A program made the position numbers and the translations under genes. 64,000 bases of DNA from Dryas octopetala (taxonomy: Eukaryota > Streptophyta > Magnoliopsida > Rosales > Rosaceae), in NCBI GenBank assembly GCA_963921425.1, contig OY992837.1, forward strand, positions 903,896-967,895. The letters are read 5' to 3'. Below the pieces are notes generated by a model. It was not told the DNA's origin. It searched no databases and saw only the letters and a list, made by a program, of their open reading frames with translations. Every line of letters begins with the position of its first letter. Position 1 is the first letter of the stretch. Shown here one piece after another: positions 12,142-23,286 of this stretch.

Positions 12142-13280
12142 GGTAGGGGTGCTAGTCAATTGGAGAAAAGCAAGGGCCACTTGAACAAAAGAAAGCTATA
12201 TGGGTAGTTGTGTTTATGGCAAAACCATGTGTTTGCTGGCTATCCTTGATATTTGAATACCTTTCAAATATCTACTTGTGATCAAGGGAAGTGAATTTCC
12301 AACCAGCCAACCAAGCTTTGTAAATTTGGTCAGTAATATCTTCCTTATAGGCTTACCGTGCCAAGTCTGCAGAGCTCACAAGTGAGAAAAATTTTAGTAT
12401 AGGTGTCATTTGGGTCAGGTTCTAGCCCTATGGGTTGGATCAATGCAACCCGGTTATGTTAGATTTAATTACCAATGGAAATGGGTTGACCCGAATTGCC
12501 AACCCATTTAAGAGTAATACATGCATGCCATATTTTAAAACCAGCTTGAATTAACCTGCATATATGTGGTTCAAGTTTGTTCTCTCTTAACTCACCCTCC
12601 AACCCCATTTTTACTTTTCCATCATACAGGCCTGTGCAGAACATTCACTTTCTGCATGCGCCTTTCAAGCTAATTATGATAATTTACAATGTGTAATAAT
12701 TTAGTCAAAAAGTTTGCAGAGGTTTAATGGCAAGCCAACCTACTATCACAGCTTTTAAATTTGCAGCCAATCATTCTCCATGTACACTGTAGTATGGTTC
12801 TGAATTCGTTGCCCTGATTGGAATGATTAGAAGGTTGATTGGAGCCTAAATTCAAAAGCATAGTTGCATGCTTAATATCTCTTACTTAGCAGCATTTCAA
12901 AAACAGTAATTTAGCAGAAAAGTTGTACTACCAAACATGGGATTAATTGGGGCCCCCAAAGAACCTTTCCCTCAAAATTATTGGACCACTACTATACGAA
13001 GTAATATATTATATAGTAAAATGAGTTGTAGCCTTGTAGGAGCCTTTATAATACCAACTACTATACAACAACATGGTTCCTACAATATTAACTTTAGCTG
13101 GAGAAACGGTTCAACTAACAAGCCTTAGCTTTTTCCAAGGGATTGTGTGGAGTTTATTCAACACTTTTTGATCTCAACCTACTTTTGAGGCTCTTTAATT
13201 TTCTGCTGCATTTGATACTAAGGGACCAGCTAAGCAGCTAGCTAGCTTCAAATGTCCAAGAGCTAGTACAATTAATTAAG

Positions 13281-13344
13281 CAAGATTAATTAGTTCAAAT
13301 TAATTGGTGCTGCTACTGCACCAATTAATTTGAGCTAATCTTGG
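13281..13344. repeat. Short perfect-arm hairpin
   Basis: Left arm begins CAAGATTA and ends CAAATTAATTGGTGC; the right arm is its reverse complement with a 3-4 nt internal difference. The loop is only about 7 nt (tgctact). Eighteen consecutive base pairs lie next to the loop. It may be a tiny fold-back element or a small-RNA hairpin. Confidence 0.6.
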
Positions 13345-13591
13345 TATATATATTATTAAGTTCTTAAATCTTATGAGTTATGAGGTTCAAGTGCAACATT
13401 ATTGTAGATTGATCATAAGCTAAATATATATATATAGGATCAATTAATAAGAGTAGAAGGAAAATTAAACCAACCAACCACTATCTGACCAAGTAATTAT
13501 CAAGGTTAAATTCCTTTGTAGGTATCCTTAATTTTTCTTGATCAGATTATGATGTTTGTATTATCAAAACTTACATGTAACATGTACATAT

Positions 13592-13656
13592 ATCATTTCT
13601 CTCACAATAAATGGTCATCACATGCTAGTCATGTCATTAATTGTGAGAGAAATGAT
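13592..13656. repeat. Second short inverted repeat
   Basis: ATCATTTCTCTCACAAT at 13592-13608 is exactly reverse-complemented at 13640-13656, a 17-bp perfect stem with a 31-nt loop. A related TGTGAGAGA string recurs near 14639, downstream of GDSL copy 2. Likely a miniature element remnant. Confidence 0.6.
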
Positions 13657-14830
13657 GTTATATACAAATAGCTAGTTTGAAAGAAGAGAGTACTACTAGT
13701 ATTATTGTTCTTGATTTCTCTTTGCCGAGACTTGTTTGGCAAAGGAAAATAGAAAAAATATATATATGCTTCAACACATTTGGAGGCTAAGTTAATGTCA
13801 CAGGAGAGATAGGTTCATATCACACTGCCATTGGTCCTTTTATTGGACCATAGCAATTTATTTCAGAAATGTTCATAACTGCATACGTACATAGCTCATT
13901 AGCTGTCGAGTCTTCTCCTAGAGTTTGCTTTTGTTTTCATGTCCTTCATAGTTAGGTTGTAGTTCTGCACTTCTGCACCATTGAAGTACTTCAACATGCA
14001 CAGCTGTCTGAACTCTGAAATCTGAATTATCTAATGAAGTTATGGCCCATATCATTGATTAGATTTTTTTTTTTGTCAATTAATTGTTTTGAAATGACTA
14101 CTAGCACTGTGGCTGTGTGAATTATGCATGACAAATAATAACAATAACATAAATATTTACATTTCTACCCAAAAAAGACACACAACACTATGCATTCAGT
14201 TGAGCAATTGATGTGTGCAGGTGTGCCACTCTAGTAGTTGCGAGAGGTAAATAAACTAATAAAGGCTTGTTTTGTTTAATGTATGTCTTAGCGGTTGAGT
14301 TTGGAATGAACTCGTGTGAAACACAGCCCTAATCATGGTCATGCCAAACATGGACCAAAGAACTTCCCAAGAAAAACATGGGCCAATGACGTGCATATGT
14401 AGGTGTGGCTTATTGGGCATGGGCTTTCATATCATTCTTAATTTTAACGGGTCGGGCCTTAAATGCTTGAGAAGAATCCTGTGTTTTGGGCCTTGATGGG
14501 CTATCTTGCCATGATTATGCTTAATTTTTTATATTTTATTTTAATCTACGGGAGAGATTTGAATTTAAAATTTCTCCAACACTAAATACCTCTTAAACTA
14601 GAGGCATTTGTCACTTTTATTAATCACTGACAATGATTGTGAGAGAGACAAACAAATACAAAGCTAGCTTGAAATTAACTTGCAAATTAAATTACAACAT
14701 TATACTAAAGTTTTCGTGATATAATCATATAAGGAAAATATATAATTAATAGAAATATTACTAAGGAGGGCACACATATAGATGGAATGATCATTTAATC
14801 ATTATAAAAAGAAGCACCCTTTATAGCTAG

Positions 14831-17078
14831 CTAGGTCCTAGAGTCCAAGGCCAAAATAGTGCTGAGGTTCATTGGGTGCATGTACTTGTTGGTTCCAGTC
14901 AAGATTTGTTGCACAATGATTCTGTTAGCCTTCTCAGAAGGATGGTATGGATCCCAAAATGCATACAAATCTCTGTTGGGGCACAAGTTGGAGACTATTG
15001 TGCACAGCCCAATGCCATTGTAAGGTCCTTGCCCACAGCATGCTACCTTTGAAGTCACAAATCCTGCAAAACCATATCAATATTATGTATCTTAATTATT
15101 GCATACCTATGAGACAATACAATATAAAATGTTGGACACGTACACTTTTTTCCCAAGCCGGTTTTTAAAAATAAGTTGTACCTATAAATTTAACAAGACG
15201 TACCGTAGGCTTGAGGATCAGAGATGAAATCCATGTGCATTTGCATTGCATTTGCAGCAACAAAGACATCTGAACCAACTTGACTGTTAAGATCATTGAT
15301 CATTTGGATTAGTTGTGGGTTGAACAAGCTGGCAGCTCGTTGCAGCTCAACAGCGCACTCGCCATTTGTGCTACGCTGGGCCAACGATGCAGGAACACAC
15401 CCTAGTGGTCCAGTGCCTGTCACCAAAACCTGGCGCGCTCCCAATTCATATAGCCTCTGCATTATTTGTGAAACCACACATCATGCATTTTAATTTTTAA
15501 GTCATATGAATCATGCATTTGCAGTCAGTATCAGTCACATTAGTGCACCTTAGATAGTGTTAACTAAATATATATTATTGATTTATTTCTTAATTAACAG
15601 TTTAAGCTCACTTTTGGAGTTAAGTGATTGCCTAACATGATTGTACGACATCCGAGTTTGAAACCCCAGCCCCGCTTATTTGTTAGTGTGTAAGATGTTA
15701 GGTGCGCTGCATATGATAGAATGTGTTAACTTAATATATATTGTTGGTCCATTCCCTAACAATTAACTTAAACTTTTAAAGTTTAAAAGTTTAATGCTTA
15801 TTAATTTGTCTAAGGACTGTGAACATTCCCTACTATTTATGTTCTCCTCCAAACATCTTTAATGCTAGTAGATAATCATAAGTGCATTTGTCAAAAGGGC
15901 ATTAATGAAAATCTCACAATGCCTGCTGGTCTCACCAACCAAACATATCTTTCCATAACTCCCTGCTTCCTTTCAAGTCACATCACCATTACTCACACCC
16001 TCCTACTCTCTTCTGACCAGTTCTCTAGGCATATATATATATATATATATATATGCATGCATGGTGTTACTGTTACACCTTCCATGTATAGTGCATAAAA
16101 TAGTAGTAGCAGAAATAGTTAAAAGACTTTAAAGAAAGAAATATGTGCAATTAAGTACTAAAAAGTAGAGCAGGAAACATAAAATTATATACCGCTAGAA
16201 TTTTGCGATATTCGGAAATGAGGTAGACAACATAGTCTGGGAGAGAGTACTGGCGAGATCTAGCAGAGAAGGGCAACAAGTAGTAGTTGTTCACAAAATC
16301 ATTGCCACCAAGAGTGATAAGAACCAGTGCTTGGTTCACAAGTGCTTGAGTCTGATCAGCTCCAATTAGAGCACTCACCCTTGTCTGATATTGTTCGAAG
16401 TACTCCAGTTGTTTGAAGATTCGGATTATGTTAAGCTGCACATCCAAGGTAATTAACATGTATTATTGGACATATATAGCTCAATAATAAAAAAGAAAAA
16501 GAAAAAAGAAAGTACCATGCATTTTTTAAAATATATATTACTAGTACTAGTACTAGTACTACTTAATAAGCTTAAAAAGGAGTACTAGTACTACTTACAA
16601 ACTGGATTCCAGTGTCATTGAGAATTCCAATCCCAGCAGAAGCAAAGTTGGCACCAACAAGTAGCCTTTCTCCAGTGAGCAGTGGACTCAAGTATGGCAA
16701 TGTGGGCTCTGACCCAATTTGCTCACCTGAAAATGAATGCATGCAAATTAATATGTTCAAATATGATCATTAATCTTGTCCTCCACAGGAAAAAATCACT
16801 AAAGGGATATATATAATACAAATGTAGTAATTAAGAAGCGTACTGATAAGGTCAGGTATGTTGAGGCCGTTAGAAAAACGGCCGGTTGGTCTGTGAGTTG
16901 GATAGTCTATGCCATAAGGATATGAGTCTGCTCGGGCAGTGGTGACCAAGAAGTCATTGTTGCCATTGTCCACCAGAGAATCTCCGAAAACGAAGAAAGC
17001 CCGTCCCTCAGCTTGACGGCCAGCACAAATTATAAGCAGGAGGCCTAAACTAATCCATGAAACAAAGATTCTATGCAT
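14831..17078 (-). CDS. GDSL esterase/lipase, At5g33370/LTL1-like (copy 2)
   Basis: Second SGNH hydrolase of the tandem pair. Five exons: 17078-16844, 16726-16599, 16435-16193, 15456-15204, 15063-14831; frame closes at 363 aa. Signal peptide spans about residues 1-25 (hydrophobic GLLLIICAG). Nucleophile Ser34 is in [15 protein letters not shown] is in exon 3, and [12 protein letters not shown] supplies Asp324 and His327. Only exon 1 differs in length from copy 1; the other four exons are identical in length and phase, and both proteins end LSTILA(L/M)DSRT. This copy keeps the more conserved family residues (for example [13 protein letters not shown]), so it may be the ancestral one. Intron 3 is enlarged by repeats. 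An extracellular role in cuticle or wall lipid metabolism is inferred from the family. Confidence 0.93.
15557..15771. mobile_element. Degenerate TRIM/SINE-like element in intron 3 of GDSL copy 2
   Basis: Two imperfect direct copies of about 50 bp (starting GTGTTAACT at 15557 and GTGTTAACTT at 15723; both continue AATATATATT and end in a TTAACnnnTTAA string) flank about 115 bp. The inner part has a decayed GAGTTTGAAACCCC string like a tRNA-derived box or primer-binding region. Direct terminal repeats on a very small element suggest a TRIM, but boundaries and class are uncertain. Confidence 0.4.
16031..16054. repeat. (AT)12 microsatellite
   Basis: Twelve uninterrupted AT units in intron 3 of GDSL copy 2. 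Confidence 0.95.
16538..16562. repeat. (CTAGTA)n microsatellite
   Basis: Four tandem copies of a palindromic hexamer in intron 2 of GDSL copy 2; single copies recur at about 16581-16592. Confidence 0.9.
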
Positions 17079-17195
17079 GATGGAATATGGCTAGCTAGCT
17101 CTATGCAATCCCAGTCCAGTCCCAGACCAGCTCTTTAATTAGTGCACCCTAGCTAGTGATAGTATTTCCACTGGAAAGTGAATGAGCTATATAGC

Positions 17196-17203
17196 TTTAT
17201 ATA
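17196..17203 (-). promoter_or_regulatory. Probable TATA box of GDSL copy 2
   Basis: Minus-strand TATATAAA about 118 bp upstream of the start codon, at the same distance as the TATA box of copy 1. Confidence 0.6.
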
Positions 17204-20200
17204 TTGCTCACTCATACTTGGCACCATATTAATGGCTGTTCTACCGCCACCAGATTATAGGTTTTGGACAACCATTTACAAAAGCTGACTCGGGTAGTTC
17301 CAGGAGGTTAAATGGAGAATTATTTAGGCAGCCAGTAGTTATTGTATTCCACTATGGCGATATATAAAATATATGTGCTACATTGACAACTTACTTTGCA
17401 TCGCTTTCATTGCTGTGTTGGCAATTTTGATATAGGTGGCTATACCAAGTTTAAACACCATGACAAAATTTACCCAGTGAAAAAATATGAAATTACAATT
17501 GAAGTTTTGGGTTAGATTTTTCAGCTTTGCATTCAATCCTTGTTTTCTACTTTGCTACCTACTTTTTGCAGCTTTAATCAACCACTTTCTTTTTCTGGCA
17601 AATTGGCGCGCGGTGATATAGTTTCCTGTGTCAATAAAACAAAATTCTGAATCATGAAGGAAGATATCATTTTTTTTCAGAATAATTGTAGTATGCTTTT
17701 AGAATTCTGCAGCCATCTCTGTGAGCTGTTGTATCATAAGCTCATTTAAGGAGCACTAACACTGTCAGAGCAGTTCTTTTCTTTCTTATATTCTGCATTT
17801 TTTTTTTCTTTTCTTCGTTTAAAGGATGGAATTTCATAAGTTGAAGATCATAGCCATTCACCTCCCTAAATCATGATCAGCTAGCCTACAATGTTAATTT
17901 GTTTGTGAAATTTGAATGCATAATTATGTTGATAAACTAAGAATCAGAGGAGAAACATTACTTGCCTAACCTCTTGAGACAGTTTATTATTCTTGTAATG
18001 CCTTATGGTACCCCCAGAACAGAAGGATGTCTATCACTCTCCAAATTTATTCAGTTAGGGTAGGTTTCTATTGGCAGGTTGCAATTTGCTGTGTACAGAA
18101 TTATAATTATTCTGACATATATAATGAGTCAGCCCTCTCATCCCAACTATTCAAAATGTGTGGTGCATTTGTAGCTTTGCCTTACAAAGGTGATGATGGT
18201 AAAAGTACTGGTAAAAGGGGGACAGACTAAGAACAACAGATTGGTAAGCCATGTGACCAAAATAAATATGGTGGGGTGTGATCTAACTACTTCCAAGAGG
18301 CACATCCTATGCCACTTGAATGTACATTAAACTATATGTAATAAAGGCATTTAAGCCCAGATCCTTCTCAGGTTACTGACAATACAAAGAAAATGGTTTG
18401 GGATTAATGTAGTAAACCCATCAAGTCTGATGAAGATTTGTGGGATGATAAGGAATGAAAATTATATCATTTGACTGAAAAAGGGTTAACAGGATTAAGG
18501 ACTGTTAGATTTTTCAATTACTTGTTGGTGATTGAGTTTTGTCTCCAGTGAACTATAAAGTAGCATAAATGAAGTTTATGTCAATATGAAGTATTCTTTT
18601 AAGTGTTTGTTAAATAACAACAAGAACAAGAACAAGAACAACAACAGCAAAAGCAACACCTCATTTTGTTTTGCCAGTACTGAAACTGCCAATTTCCAAA
18701 GCATTTATCATTCAGATCCTACAGAATTCACACACATGCACTTATTAAAGAAGAGGAAGTAGATCAAAGGCGGGAGATTATATCTGCAGCCACGCAGAGT
18801 GCAATGAATTTGGTGAGGTTACATTTTATTCGCATCCAGAATTAGTTGAAATTAAATGTAATGCTTCTAAGTACAATGAAAAGAAAAATAAATTTCTTTC
18901 ATAGTTGATGAATCAAAGATTGTGGAAGTCATAACAGTATTTCTTAATTCAGTAAAATCATAACAGATTCTGAATAGTCTGACCACTTTCTTGAATTTGT
19001 GTAACAAAGAATTTAGTTATATTCAGAACGTTAGGAGCAAATATTTAAGAAAACTTCTTTAAAGAAGGGTTGTCACAAAAGTTGTGTTTTATGGATTATG
19101 TGATACTTACTGTGATAAAATAAGATATCTGCTATGAGTGGTATAAGTTTCAATGAGGCAGCTTCTTCTGCAACAAAATGCCTTCACGTGGCATAGCTTA
19201 ATTAGACAAGCAGACAACTGTCCAAGAAACAGACATTTCTCAAAGCGTTAGACCATAAAGTTGAAGCCAACTTTTCAGGCTCTTCAATTCCCATGAAGTA
19301 CAAAGAAGGATAAAAATTCATATCCTTGTAAGTTTTAATTAACCTTCTAGTTCCCAAGATGCAGTATAACAATCCTTTCACTTTCTGGTTGCCAAGTACA
19401 GATTATTGACAGTTTTCCAACGCTTTACCAAATGGCAATCTTGGAGTGACTGTGAGGTTATGAAGAAACAGTCATGTTTGTGGTTTTATATGAAATGCTA
19501 GGCAGTCGGTGTTTTAGTTTCTGCAAATGAGAGAGTTTGCAATTCAAGCAAATCTATTAGCTATATGTCAAAATCATTGTTGCACAAATTTGCTTTTTGT
19601 TTTAGTTGTTCAGGATGAGTGTGACTGCAGGTTTTGTTAAGTGGAAAAACATGTTATGGCTGCGAAAATGATTCTTGCATTAAAACAACAAAAGAAAAGG
19701 ACTGTGACACTATTACATTAATGATGCAAAATAGTACCAAATTCTGAAATCCAAATTGAATCTTTCATGTTTGGTTTTTGGTTTGCTTTTGAGGGGGATG
19801 CAGGCTAATAAAGCAATTAAGTGCTATTCTCTGGGCATTATACACATCCAATATCTAGGGCCGAGAATGGCACAAGTTGTATTGGCATTCAGGCCCAGAA
19901 CATTACCAAGAACAAAATATGGGCCTCGGGTCAGGCAATAAGACCCACAATGATACCAAAACCATTCCATGGATGATGAGCTGAGTTTGTCAGGAAGACC
20001 CTCAATAATGTTGCATTAAGGTTAGAAATTGTTAGAGCAACATTACAGTCCCATGTAATAAGAGTCAAAAATCAACCATGTAGAGGACATAAGGACTAGA
20101 TGCAACCATTTTGAAAGTAAAAATAATATTATCCAAATCCAAATTCAACCCAAATTTAATTCTCAAATACATAAGAAATCAAAGCTTGAAAATGAGATTG

Positions 20201-20457
20201 GTGACTATTTCATTTTCATAAGAAGTTTAGGAAATTTTCCCATATGAGTCAAACTGGGTGGAGCCTTGAGAAAAAAAAAAGAAGCAAAAAAACTTCATAT
20301 GTTCATATGCTTATCATTTTTTGACCCATCAACATATACAAAGATGAAATATATGAAAATAGAACCACAAAAAAAAAAAAAAATTCCTATAAGGCTATAT
20401 GTAAGCCTATATATAACCTATATAATATATAGCAACAGCATATGCATATGTGCCCCT
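17204..20457. other. Intergenic, no gene seen
   Basis: About 3.2 kb of AT-rich DNA between GDSL copy 2 and the DREB gene. It holds an AACAAG-type short tandem repeat at about 18618-18655 and poly(A) runs near 20270 and 20369. Longest frames are about 70 codons and unsupported. Confidence 0.5.
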
Positions 20458-21078
20458 TCAGAAACTCCATGGAACTTCTAAAGCATCCCAATCTATAAAT
20501 TCATCAACTCCACCCATCATAACTCCTCCGATGTCATTCATCTCTAGAAAAGTCTTGTGATCAGCCCAAAATCCAGCCCAATTACTCAATTCAGGGGCAG
20601 TACTCTCCCAGAACTCATCTCCATCCCACCCTCCAAACATCAATGAATCAGCTTCATGATGATCAGCACCTTTAACAGCTGAACCATCCGCACTTGAATC
20701 CCTCAGAGACTCCCCAATATCAACAGCTGAGGTGCTTGAATTAGTCCTACTTGAAGATGATGATGCAGGGTCAGCTGGGTGGTGTGGCTGGTGCAAGTTG
20801 AGCTTGGCAGAGGAGCCATAGAGCTTTTTTGCTGCATCATCATAAGCAATTGCAGCTTCTGTTGCAGTGTTGAAAGTGCCTAGCCACAGCCTATTACCAC
20901 TATTAGGCTCTCGTATTTCAGCCACCCATTTGCCCCAAGTCCTCTGTCTCACTCCTCTGAAGCTGCACAGAGCATTCTCTGGCCCTCCCTTCCCTTTCAT
21001 GCACCCTTTTCTTGAGCGCCCCATACTGGGTTTCTTTGCCACCTTTCTCTCCAACTCCTTGTCCATGATATTTTTCAT
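20458..21078 (-). CDS. DREB2-type AP2/ERF transcription factor (A-2 group)
   Basis: Nuclear transcription factor expected to bind DRE/CRT elements in drought or heat responses. Single exon, 206 aa. A basic segment and the A-2 signature [14 protein letters not shown] (about 23-36) precede one AP2 domain (about 39-96: [18 protein letters not shown], then [16 protein letters not shown]). Val52 and Glu57 correspond to AP2 positions 14 and 19 that define DREB specificity. The C-terminus is acidic and Trp-rich ([23 protein letters not shown]), as in activation domains. It resembles DREB2D-like proteins more than DREB2A; I see no Ser-rich PEST-type negative region. Met5 is an alternative start. Confidence 0.93.
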   Translation of the reverse strand: MKNIMDKELERKVAKKPSMGRSRKGCMKGKGGPENALCSFRGVRQRTWGKWVAEIREPNSGNRLWLGTFNTATEAAIAYDDAAKKLYGSSAKLNLHQPHHPADPASSSSSRTNSSTSAVDIGESLRDSSADGSAVKGADHHEADSLMFGGWDGDEFWESTAPELSNWAGFWADHKTFLEMNDIGGVMMGGVDEFIDWDALEVPWSF

Positions 21079-22271
21079 TTGTGTAATTCAAGATATGGCA
21101 CACAGTGACCTAAAACTGCTTGAACTACTAGTACTCAAGTGTGTCAATGTGTGTGTTTGATGGCAAAACTACTAAGCAATGGACTGTGCATATCCAAATT
21201 GCTTTAATTAGAACTTGGGTTTGGTTCTTAGGAGGAGAGTGAGCATTGGACATGTGTAAAACAATAGACTGGCTGTTTCTGTAGCACACCACCCTTTGAT
21301 GAACACATGTCAAACAGTCAAACAACACCTGTCTAATTGTTCAACCTCCTTAAGCTTGAAGATATATCATGAATTTGTTGAATTTCCTTATTTTTCATGC
21401 TTAATTTTTACTTTTTTGATATCCTTTTCACACGTGCATACTACATGTGAGCAGATGAGTAGCTTATGATGTTAGAGCTGGACACATGTGCCTATAGTTT
21501 AATTGTAGAGTGTCACCGAGTACAAAAAGAAATTTATTTTCTTTTTTCAAAACTTGAGAGGTGAACTTCGGACCTCTCCAACATAATGGATAGAAATACT
21601 ATGAGACCAACTAAACAAATAGCTGAGAAATCAGTAAAATTAAGAGAAGGAAATTGACCATAGACAGAGGTACACAGAATGACACAAGAGTCAAGATTGA
21701 GATAGTCTGCAGCCACAGCAGTTGCACTGCATTTCCGAAAGATGATCATCCTATTTGCTAGATATTTGCAAATATTTCTGTCAGTGTAAACCAGAAAAGC
21801 GAAGACAATCATAAAAACCAAACCAAAGCAACATATCCATTCTAGCAGACTAGCTCCAACATTGAAGGTTTAATGAAGAAAACTTGCATAGATATATATA
21901 AGATGCATGCATTGCATTGGAGGCTTGCAGCTTAGCAGTACTACTTATTAGTTTGCATTTAAAAGTCTTGATTAAGTGAAAGTTAAAGTAGTTTGAGAAC
22001 TCACCAGTTAAGTTAAAGTTAACCATTAGCAACCATTTTTTATTGAATGAACATACGCACACAATTTTTATTGAACGAAAATATATAAAAGCCAATTTCA
22101 TTATATATCACAAAAACCCATATGAGATATTTATTTTTGTCAGGAAATGGGATTTTTCTATATATAATTATATATGTAATTGAATAGTGACAGAAACCAA
22201 AACGCACGTGAAAGAAGCAGAGTAAGAACAACTTAACTTAAGGCTCTGAATTCTGAAATATCATCACTCAC
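21079..22271. promoter_or_regulatory. Upstream region of the DREB gene
   Basis: Gene-free sequence expected to carry the DREB promoter. No TATA box was assigned with confidence. Short frames on the minus strand (21534-21821, 21850-22101) match no family I recognise. Confidence 0.4.
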
Positions 22272-22415
22272 CTCTTTCAATGTAGCACATCACCGTAGCT
22301 ATGGACATGCTGAGTCGGGGAGTTTCACAGAGACATCGCCGGAAGATGAAGAGTGAAGAAGAAGACCCACGCGTCCCACGCGCTTTTCTCTGTGAGTGGG
22401 CAGTTGCTAGGGTTT
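22272..22415 (-). other. Unassigned first-exon-like island
   Basis: This GC-richer patch reads on the minus strand as a plant transcript start: telo-box AAACCCTAG (22415-22407), a CT-rich leader (tcttcttcttcac), then ATG at 22308 followed by 12 codons (MSIATVMCYIER) and a consensus donor GAG|gtgagtg after 22272. No second exon was found. On the plus strand the same patch carries a 59-codon frame from 22301 (MDMLSRGVSQRHRRKMKSEE...). It could be a distal 5' exon of the DREB gene, a gene remnant, or chance. Confidence 0.3.
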
Positions 22416-22996
22416 TGCGAAAAGTGCCGTCGCTTTCAAACACATTTCTCGCACGATTCAGGTCTGAAATCTACACGTGAGAACTGCAAAAATGAGGTCT
22501 TGTTTGTTGTCTATGTTGTTAACATGTTACTTACAGACACGACGACTAATCAAAAATACAGTTTAACAAACACTGCCAAAACTATAAACTTGCAAGATCT
22601 CGTAAAAATGACTGGTTTCGAGCATAAACAAACTCTCACGAGTCAATATTGCCCCTACTTTTTTTTGTTTCTAGTGAAACAGTGAAGGGTAGTTATGACT
22701 TTGCAAATTCTCCAAATTTAACATTTAGTCCAATTGGATCGATCTGCAAAACCGAAAAATCCTTTTGAAATTTGCTTATTAGTCCAAAGTTTTATGCAGT
22801 TGAGGACAATATTTTATTTGCAATTACTTATATTGCTACGCTTTATTTCGGTTTTGTTCATCTAATCCCTGAAAGCAATTTGCCAACTGGTCCGGTTGTG
22901 CGTTTCTTTCAGTAATGCTTGCGTTTTGATAAAAAAAAGAAAAAAGCTTTGCCAACTAGTCCAACGAGTGAACGACCCAAGCCGACCACCACCGTC

Positions 22997-23218
22997 TGGG
23001 CCATAACCACAATCATTAAACCCAAGGACTAAAGCCCAAAAACTAAAGCCCAAAGACTACAGCCCAATTTCAAAGCCCATCACCATCATCATCCTCATGC
23101 GACTATGCGAGCTAGTAGCTACTCCAAGCCAAGCCTCCAACTCTGGCAAAAGCCAGAATATAAATATAAATATATATTATATCCTCTGTTTCACTCTCGT
23201 CAGCTCCTAAAACCCTAA
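22997..23218 (+). promoter_or_regulatory. GCN1 promoter: site II elements, TATA and telo-box
   Basis: Four AGCCCA motifs (23033, 23047, 23061, 23074) and one TGGGCC (22997) match the TCP-bound site II consensus TGGGCY on either strand. A TATA-like run (TATAAATATAAATATATA) follows at about 23158-23175, then a telo-box AAACCCTAA at 23210-23218, 70 bp before the start codon. Site II plus telo-box is the known signature of plant ribosomal-protein and translation-factor promoters, fitting GCN1. Confidence 0.7.
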
Positions 23219-23286
23219 GCCAGCTGAAAAAAACCATCCAAATTCTCAACCGGATCTTTCATTCGGATCCATCCGCCCGTTTCCCA

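Larger units (their letters stand above)
12142..14830. other. Intergenic between the GDSL copies
   Basis: No gene is supported here. Two compact hairpins (separate entries) are the main structure. Around 12410-12510 there are short GGGTTGACCCG/AACCCGG-type strings typical of decayed DNA transposon ends, but I could not define boundaries. The GDSL copy 1 promoter is at the left end and the copy 2 3' UTR at the right end. Confidence 0.5.

Noticed and set aside
12400-12520. GGGTTGACCCG and AACCCGG strings suggesting another DNA transposon
   Set aside because: No inverted termini or target duplication could be delimited.
17602-17610. TTGGCGCG string as an E2F site upstream of GDSL copy 2
   Set aside because: Only a partial match, about 500 bp from the gene, with no supporting context.
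20867-21160. Plus-strand 97-codon frame across the DREB start
   Set aside because: Antisense shadow of the AP2 domain region.
21534-22231. Minus-strand frames upstream of DREB as possible second exons of the orphan first exon at 22.3 kb
   Set aside because: No acceptor and frame combination gave a recognisable protein; kept only as an open question.
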